NCBI GenBank assembly: GCA_025024175.1
Contig: QCXZ01000064.1
Coordinates: 20,890,286-20,954,285, forward strand
Direction: 5' to 3'
Length of the DNA: 64,000 bases
Source: Rhyzopertha dominica
Lineage: Eukaryota; Arthropoda; Insecta; Coleoptera; Bostrichidae
Of this stretch, positions 23,101 through 32,100 are shown one piece after another. The notes beneath the pieces are model-generated. The model had not been told where the DNA came from and did not search any database. It was given only the letters and a program-made list of their open reading frames with translations. The position numbers were made by a program, and so were the translations under genes. Positions within the stretch are counted from its first letter, which is position 1; the number at the start of each line of letters is the position of its first letter.

Positions 23101-26100
23101 CTCGCCATGGCCTCAAATCTGTTTCAAAACCTAGCTCCAGCTTGCCCAGAGATAGCTCCAGCTAGCTCCACTAAAGAGAAAGCTAGCTCCAACTTACTTG
23201 AGTAGTTATAAGCTCATCATTTCGGGGAGTGCTAACTTAACGCTATCCTCGCCACTGTTTCAAATCTGTTTCAAAGCCTAGCTCCAGGTAGCCCAGAGCT
23301 AGCTCCAGCTAGCTCCACTATAGAGATACCTAGCTCCACTTTACTTGAGTAGTTATAAGCTCATCATTTCGGGGGGTGCTATCTTAACGCCGTCCTCGCC
23401 GCTGTTTCAAATCTGTTTCAAAACCTAGCTTCAGGTAGTCCAGGGCTAGCTCCAGCTAACTCCACCATAGAGAAGGCTAGCTCCACTATAGGGAATGCTA
23501 GTGTTTGCTAGGTATTGAAACAAATTTGAAACAGTGGCGAGGATAGGGTTTAGTGAGCACCCCCGAAATGATAAGCTTATAACTACTCAAGTAAGATGGA
23601 GCTAGCTTTCTCTATAGTGGAGGTAGCTGGAGCTAGCTCTGGGCTACTAGGAGCTAGGTTTTGAAACAGATTTGAGCCAATGGTGAGGATAACGTTAAGT
23701 TAGGACCTCTCGAAATGATGAGCTTATAACTACTCAAGTGAGGTGGAACTAGCATTCCCTATAGTGGAGCTAGCCTTCTCTATAGTGGAGTTAGCTGGAG
23801 CTAGCCCTGGACTACCTGGAGCTAGGTTTTGAAACAGATTTGAAACAGTGGCGAGGATAGAGTTAAGTGAGCAGCACCCCCCCCCCCCCCCCCCCCCCCG
23901 AAATAATGAGTTTATAACTACTCAAGTATGATGGAGCTAGATTTCTCTATAGTGGAGCTAGCTGGAGCTAGCTATGGGCAAGCTGGAGCTAGGCTTTGAA
24001 ACAGATTTGAGTCCATGGCGAGGATAACGTTAAGTTAGCACCCCCCCCCCCCCAGTGATGAGCTTATAACTACTCACGTAAGGTGGAGCTAGCTTTCTCT
24101 TCAGTGGAGCTAGCTGGAGCTAGCTCTGGGCAAGCTAGAGCTAGGTTTTGAAACAGATTTGAGGCCATGGCGAGGATAACATTAAATTAGCACTATTCGA
24201 AATGATGAGCTTATAACTACTCAAGTAAGGTGGAGCTAGCTTTCTCTTTAGTGGAGCTAGCTGGAGCTAGGTTTTGAAACAGATTTGAGGCCATGGCGAG
24301 CATAACGTTAAATTAGCACTATCCGAAATGATGAGCTTATAACTACTCAAGTAAGGTGGAGCTAGCTTTCTCTTTAGTGGAGCTAGCTGGAGCTAGCTCT
24401 GGGCAAGCCGGAGCTAGGTTTTGAAACAGATTTGAGGCCACGGCGAGGATAACGTTAAGTTAGCACTCCCCGAAATGATGTGCTTATAACTACTCAAGTA
24501 AGGTGAAGCTAGCTTTCTCTTCAGTGGAGCCACCTCGAGCTAGCTCTGGGCAAGCTAGAGCTAGGTTTTGAAACAGATTTGAGGTCATGGCGAGGATAAC
24601 GTTAAATTAGCACTATTCGAAATGATGAGCTTATAACTACTCAAGTAAGGTGGAGCTAGCTTTCTCTTTAGTGGAGCTAGCTGGAGCTAGCTCTGGGCAA
24701 GCTGGAGCTAGGTTTTGAAACAGATTTGAGGCCATGGCGAGGATAACGTTAAATTAGCACCCCGCGCAATGAAGAGCTTATAACTACTCAAGTAAGGTGG
24801 AGCTAGCTTTCTCTTTAGTGGAGCTAGCTGGAGCTAGCTCTGGGCAAGCTGGAGCTAGGTTTTGAAACAGATTTGAGGCCATGGCGAGGATAACGTTAAA
24901 TTAGCACCCCGCGCAATGAAGAGCTTATAACTACTCAAGTAAGGTGGAGCTAGCTTTCTCTTTAGTGGAGCTAGCTGGAGCTAGCTCTGTGCAAGCTGGA
25001 GCTAGGTTTTGAAACAGATTTGAGGCCATGGCGAGCATAACGCTAAATTAGCAATATCCGAAATGATGACCTTATAACTGCTCAAGTAAGGTGGAGCTAG
25101 CTTTTATAATAGTGGAGCTAGCTGGAGCTAGCTCAGGGCAATCTGGAGCAATGTTTTCAAAAAAAATTCCTCAACATGGCGGAGCTAACTTAACGGACCC
25201 CTATACGAACGCGTTCTCACTCCTGCGCAGGTATCCGTAAATTTCAACCGCACAAATATCTGACGGTAGCAGTACATAGTTCACAAAGCTCGTAAAGTTG
25301 AAGGTATTCTCAGGGACTCCGCCTTTACAGAATTACGCTCTTCACCTTATAACCCCGAAGACGAGGAATTAATGTAAGAAGTTATTTTTTTATGGAACGA
25401 TATAGTTGAAAGAACTTTAAAAGAAAGAGGCTGAGAAGTTATTTTGACAAATAAAATATTGTTCACAATCAGTGTGTCTTCCTTCATAGTTGGTAGATTT
25501 CTTTGCAAATTACCTACATAATTAGTTAATATTAATCATTGGAATTTGCAAAAGTGTTATTCAGAATAGAAGTGAGTAAATTGCAACAAAAATCCTTGGA
25601 TTCGTGGTTGCGAATAACAAAACCCTTTTGTTTTGCGTGTTTGCTTTTGCGATGAAAACTGGAAAAAGAAAAAAAAAGGTGGGGTAAATAGTTTGAACCA
25701 ACTCTGAAAAAAATGATAAAACCTGGAATTACTGCAAGCTATCGTAATAATGTCAGTCTCCAATATAAGTAAGGATTCTGCGGTTAAAAATCGTAAACAT
25801 AGACACGAGACGCCACTATTCACAATAATGTTAAGATTTCCTGCAGGCTGAATTTGAACAGTTTGACGTAAGTTAGTGCGTTACTGATTATGTAGAATAT
25901 TACTTCTTTTTAAAAACAGGTTCTGTAAGTATATGAAAACGGGTTGCTGACGTGAAAATAAGGATTCTGTTTGTCGTATTGTTATCGCTTATACAAGAAT
26001 TTCCAGTTCAAATCTATTCTTGCCTAGCAGATGTGCGTGGTATGTCTATGTTCCATCACTGTTTCAGGTTTTATAAGCTTTGAAGACGAGTCGCTCGGAA

Positions 26101-29100
26101 TTCAGGGAAACACGGGCCTCAAAGACCAAGCGATGGCTCTAAAATGGATAAGCGAAAACATCAAATTCTTCGGCGGCGATTCCGATAGCATCACAATTTT
26201 TGGAGAAAGTGCGGGAAGTTCCAGTGTTGAATTTCATACGCTATCGCCTGTGTCCAATGGACTCTTCCACAGAGCCATAATGCAAAGTGGCTCAGTACTA
26301 AATCCTTGGAATAACGGTATTAGAGGAACGGCGAAAATTGCTGGAGAACGGTTAGGAATACAGGCGGAGGACGAGAAGGATTTGTTGAAGCAGCTACAGA
26401 ATTTGCCTGTTGAAAAACTTAGTATTGGTCATGTAAGTTGCCACACTGACACAAACCAACTTTCATGTAATAAATATTAGGTTATATTTTTTCCTGCTGT
26501 TTCGGTTAACACGTGCTTTTCTAGTCCTGCTTGCTATTCCATTGTATTACAGTACGTATATCTAATCATTTAATGAACTTTGAATTGTGCTTAGAAGTGG
26601 CATCTATAATTTCGTTAACCACGCTATCAATTGTTTACACCTAAATCACCTTTAGGAATAAACTTGATGCATTTATTTTTCATGTTTATTACTTATCTTT
26701 TTCCTGTTACTAATAATAGTGAATATCAAGTAGCAAGCACGTACCCGTTCCTTTATCTAAAGGACATGATTCATTATCTTCGTATTTTTTGTTGTCGTGT
26801 AGCTATGAACTCTTAAAAGGGCGATTAAATCATTATTACTCATGGGCAAGAACAAAGACCTAATTGTGGAGGGCATTTATTTATCAAGTTATAGAAACAC
26901 TATTTTCAATAACCAATTACGCACGCATGTATTATATTTTTTCTTTGTAGTTAACTCATATCAAGTGTGAAACGGACACTCCAAAAAATTTTATTTGTTT
27001 AAATTCGTTTTTATTTTTATGTTATATATATGCAAGGCTCAAACACAGAACATAATATATATTTCGTTGGAAACGTGGTTGCCTAGCAAACTCATGAAAA
27101 TTTGGAGGAAAGTGAAGTACGGTGTAGTTCGAACACAGCCACTTGGTAAACGTTGGTTTAAATTATTCTTTACTCATTGTAAACTCAATTTAAGATTAAA
27201 TTTGTCTTTATAAAAAAGCTCATATAAATATTTGATTCAATTTTATTTTTGTAGTTTGATGTGAACCACCTGCATTTCTTCTCCGAAATAACCCAAAAGG
27301 AGCTGTAAATGTCTAAATTACTCGTATATCTACCAAAATTTATAATGGGCCTCGCACTGATTTAGGGAAGGGGTTATACAACATATAGAGTGTAAAGGTG
27401 CCTTGCTAAAGCGTCCACTCAGCTTCCTGTCAGCCGCTGGGCTGTACACAGTCGTTCTTTAAGGATTATCATAAATACTTGGCACAACTGCATATTACTT
27501 TTATAAGATATTTACAACTAATCGGATCATTCAAGTATTCAATGAACATTATTTGCCATTAATAACAGTATTTTTAAAATCCCATGCTAAAACATGAACT
27601 TCACATTGAATATCAATGATGCTAATGACGTATATAATCACCTCTAGTTGAGGCTATATGTAGAAGAATCTGCTTACGTTTTTTCATTATCCGTGGGACA
27701 TTTAGCTTTTATTCATTGCAACTATCTATAATTAAGTACTGATGTTACGCATTACCTAGTCCTCGTAGGCTTGGTTTCGCAGTTGGTCCTTGAATTAATT
27801 TCATTTAAGTTGTCACTGGCAAACTAAAACAAGAATACAGGTTTTTAATAACTATCAGATAAATGTAGAATTACAAACTACATTTCATTGTATGTGTTGA
27901 CACCCTCACCCATAGTTGTTCTCAAAATATCTATATATTAAGTACTGATGTTACAAAAGAGGGTACATGCGAAAAAAAATAAAAAACGCCCACGTATAAA
28001 AAATTTTAAACACTGCATTTTTGCGCAAACTAGGTTATCTTCATATTAGCCACTTTTCTTGCCCTATCAAAGACAGAAATTTCACTTTCTGTCATTTGGA
28101 AGCAAGGGTACATTATACTCTCCGTATCTTACTTATGTTTATGATCTTTTTATTAACAAGAAAAATTAAGCTATTTGCCTAGCAACGAGTAACAAAACAA
28201 ATAAATCCTAGATGTTGATGTTAGATATCTCTACAAACACACCAAAGCAAACACACATCGGAACATAACCGGTAGACGTGTTAAAAACGTATGTAACGAA
28301 CGTTTTTTCAAAATATTATGAGGCTAACAAAATTGATTTTTTTTTGTAAATAACTAACATATTTTGTCACTAATCTAAAGCGCATTTCAACAATTAAATT
28401 ACTGACAAGGGTTCTCCGTCTTCAATGACTATTCATGTCCTTACGTGTCGCATCAGCCTTTGAGTAATTCCAATATCTACTTAACGCATCTTTTGGTAAA
28501 TGCGCCTCCGCAACCGCTTCTCGTTTTGTCATAGACTTTCATATCACTTGACTCTAAAATTCCCGATATAGGATGGACCTTTTGACACGAAATGTATGTG
28601 ATTAGTAGCCAACTTTGAATACGAAATATTAATATTAAAAGGTAGCCAACCATTCTCTTCTTATTTGGACATAATGACAGGATGACAGATCTGGCCAGAA
28701 CATGATTTCGTCTCCATTATTATGTGCTGTAATAAAATGTAGTAATTTTTGAAGACATCTTCGTGAATAGACATTGGCATACATAGCTTCGCCCCTGATA
28801 TATCCAACATAAGGGCATGAAGCACCCGCTTAAGAAATCCCACACCATCCTAAAATTTTGTCGGCAAATTTTGCTTTACATTTAAATCTGTGTAGAAACC
28901 ATCATTTCCCTTCATTTCTGCGTTCTCCAAAGTAAAATACGTTTCGTAGTCCACAATAATCATTTTGTTGTTTGCAAAGTAAATTGTCCATAACAATCAA
29001 CAATATCGTGGTATTCATGCAACTTGATATTCGTATATTTGGGGCGTTTTTGTCTTCTACGAGATTTTAATCCATTTCTAGCAATTTCCCTACTGATTAT

Positions 29101-32100
29101 CTTATGGGAATCTTCAAAACGACGACCTAACTTATTTTCTCGCTGAAGTTCCAACTCTGTTTCTTACAACTTCTAGTATTCTTTTGACCGCTCCTGGGGA
29201 GTAAAACTCCTGGGCGGCCACTTTTTGTAAGTTTATGCAAGGACTTACTTGCTCACAATATTTAATCGTATGATAAAAAGTTCTAATAGAAATATTATTG
29301 TCTTGAAAAATGCGCGGAATTTCCCGTTTGAGATGTTGGCCAAATAACGTATAAATACTCTCAAATATATCTATTTTGTAATACATTTCAAGGAAATCAC
29401 CAACTAAACCTGTACGGATGTCACAAGCAACAACGTTTGTTATCGTTTTGCATGCAATACGGTAATACGGTAATAATAATGCAATTCGAAATATCCCTAG
29501 GAACATTTTTTGCCAAAACTTTTATAACATACGTTATTAAAATTAAAGAACACAACAACAATGTAAGCTAAAGCAACTGCCTTTAGCCACCATTATTTAG
29601 ATCATTTTCATACTACACGTGAGTATTAGAGGAAAACAAAGAGTTGGTTGGATTTTTTTAATCAGTAAAGTTGCTCATCTAAACTGCAGTTTAGTTATCA
29701 ACTTCTGCAACAGTAAGACACCTACTTATAGACAGAAAGTTCTGCATATTGTTTAGTATATTTCCTGTTCTCCTGGACAAGTAGGTGTTTTATTTTGTTT
29801 GTAGTCTTCTGTACTAAATAATAATCAAAACGTTGAGTCTGTTCAAAAAACGATTTCATCAAATGCATTGTGATCTCGCGCTGATGTACCTCTAAACTTT
29901 CAAAATTAAAAAAATATCTGACAAAACCTATAAATTCAACACTTAGTAGTCGCGTACACCTTATGTTTTATCGAGTGAATTATATTAAGTTAGACACTAA
30001 ATAAAAAAGCCTTTGTGACATATCTGATGCCTACTATTATAACCTTCCAGGACACGTTGATACACGTCTACAGAGAAAACGCTCCAGTAATAGAAAAAGA
30101 AGCTTCCGAAGACGTACCGATATTCCTCCCCGACAAGCCGCGAACTCTTTTGGAAAAAGGGAAATTCGCACGTGTTCCCGTAATGATGGGTTACGCCGAC
30201 AACGAGGGAATTCTTAAACAAGTCTTCGAGAATCAAGATGGAAAACACCTCTCACCGGTTGACTTTACCCAGTTCATTCCGAACGATTTGAACCTGGAGG
30301 TAGGTTCTGAAGAAGCTAATGCAGTACTCGAAAAATTGAAGGGCTTCTATACCAGCGAGAAGGAAAAGGACTTGAAGCCGGAAATTGACGTGATGACCGA
30401 CACGTGGTTCTTGTATGGGATATATTCGTCGCTGAGGTATCGACTGGAAGTTTCCGATAGCCCAATTTATTTCTACAGGNTTACTGCTGATACAGCTATG
30501 AATANGTTTAAACGGATGAATCCCGTGACTGCGGAACTTCCTGGTANGTATTATTTAATAACAATAAAGGATAATGTCCAAATATGGATGCNGNTTTAGT
30601 TTTCAGAATCACAAAGTTAAATCAGCGAATATTTAATATATTTCTTGTTAGTCGGTTATACAAGTTCGTATTCCAATGAAAGCATAGTCGAACCTAGATA
30701 CAAATGTTTCGAATGAAAATTGTATAAAATTTAAGATTTAAGACTTACGGTGGAACCGGAGTGGACACTAACTTCTTATAAATAGAACATTCTTTTTATT
30801 ATTGCCTTTTTTAATTTCGCATTGAAAATAAATGCCAGTTGTTAATATTGCGTTCGGCACCATTCCGATTATTTCACATTTTGTACGAACTTGGCAGTTT
30901 TTGGAGCCGTTTTGAACATCACCTACACAAAAGCACTGACAGGGATATGATTTCCGAAGTTCGCTTCTAAAATAAATAACCTCTTTTTACACTTGTTAGA
31001 CGAAAACATTCTTCTAAAATTTCATAAAATTTAAAGATGCCAATATTTACTAATTCAAACATAAAAAAGCTAATATTTAAGTGGAATACATATCTCTTAT
31101 CATTGTCGCAGAAATGAGTCCACTGGGTATACAGTAGTTAGGTATTTTTACTTTAGGTGTTTTTAACTTGGTAGCTTCATGCTAGTAGCCGTGGCAGCAG
31201 CTTAGTGAACAAATATCCTGGGTTTAATACGAATTTGCAAACAAATAAACAACCTGACCAGTTTACACAACACCTCACCATCCAATCTATTTTTTTTTTG
31301 GAACAGGGGTGGCGCTAGCTCATTTTGAGCCAAGTGCAAGTTAGACGCGCGACACTGAATATACATAAACACTTAACATGTACAATAGTACAATATAGTA
31401 AATAAAACTTCGTCTCCACAGTATATCTAATATAAAATTTTAATTCGCCAAAAGTATCAAGAATAATAGAAAATAAATAAGAAATATCTGTCCTGAATTA
31501 AGGGATGCATTTGTTGTTTTTTTTTTCTAATAACCACTGTATTTCGATTTCATCATAAAACAGTTGAAACAATTTTTTTTTATTTACAAATTTCTATTTT
31601 TGACAACTTTTGTCATATTTTTATTAGAGAAAACTTTTATTCAGCCGCACTCTCGAATTAACGACAAAACCGCCCTCCCGCAATGAATTGTAATATTTGC
31701 ATAGAAATCCGACTAACTTTACTGGAGTACTACCAATATAACACCACCCGTGTTATAAACACATTTTGCTTCTAACTTCAATAATAATTACTAAGAAACT
31801 TTAATGGAGAAGGCATGATTAAATACAAAATACATTTAGACTATGTAGAAGTTAACATTCAATGAAGGATTTTTACCTCGTTTTCTATACTTCGGCAGTA
31901 ATTAAACTGTTTAAAGCAGTAGCGGATCCAGGGGAGGCTAAGGGGCTCAAGTCCCCCCCCCCCCCAAAAAAAAAGGTCTGAATCCACCTATGACAAATCT
32001 CAAACTTATCTTTCTTTCTCAGTAAAATGTTACAACTACAGTACAGTCTTTATCACCTATCTTTCCTTTATCCACTAGTAGGTATAGTATTTTTCAACAA

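Larger units (their letters stand above)
15501..25201. mobile_element. Foldback DNA element with 147-bp tandem-repeat arms
   Basis: The termini are inverted: GGGTCCGTTAAGTTAGCTCC at 15,501 is mirrored by the sequence ending at 25,200-25,201, and the match continues about 90 bp inward. The perfect 8-bp direct repeat TATACGAA flanks it (15,493-15,500 and 25,202-25,209), as expected of a target-site duplication. Both arms consist of tandem copies of a 147-bp unit rich in AGCTAGCTCC, about 13 forward copies then about 11 reverse-complement copies, turning near 23,515. Without the nested retrotransposon it is about 3.7 kb and has no coding capacity. Foldback-type and Galileo-like elements have such arms; 8-bp duplications also suit hAT and P-like elements. 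The superfamily is not resolved. Confidence 0.85.

Noticed and set aside
15501..25201. Tandem repeats considered as a CRISPR array or centromeric satellite
   Set aside because: The units are contiguous without spacers, inverted about a centre and bounded by a target duplication, so a foldback element is the better explanation; the host is a eukaryote.
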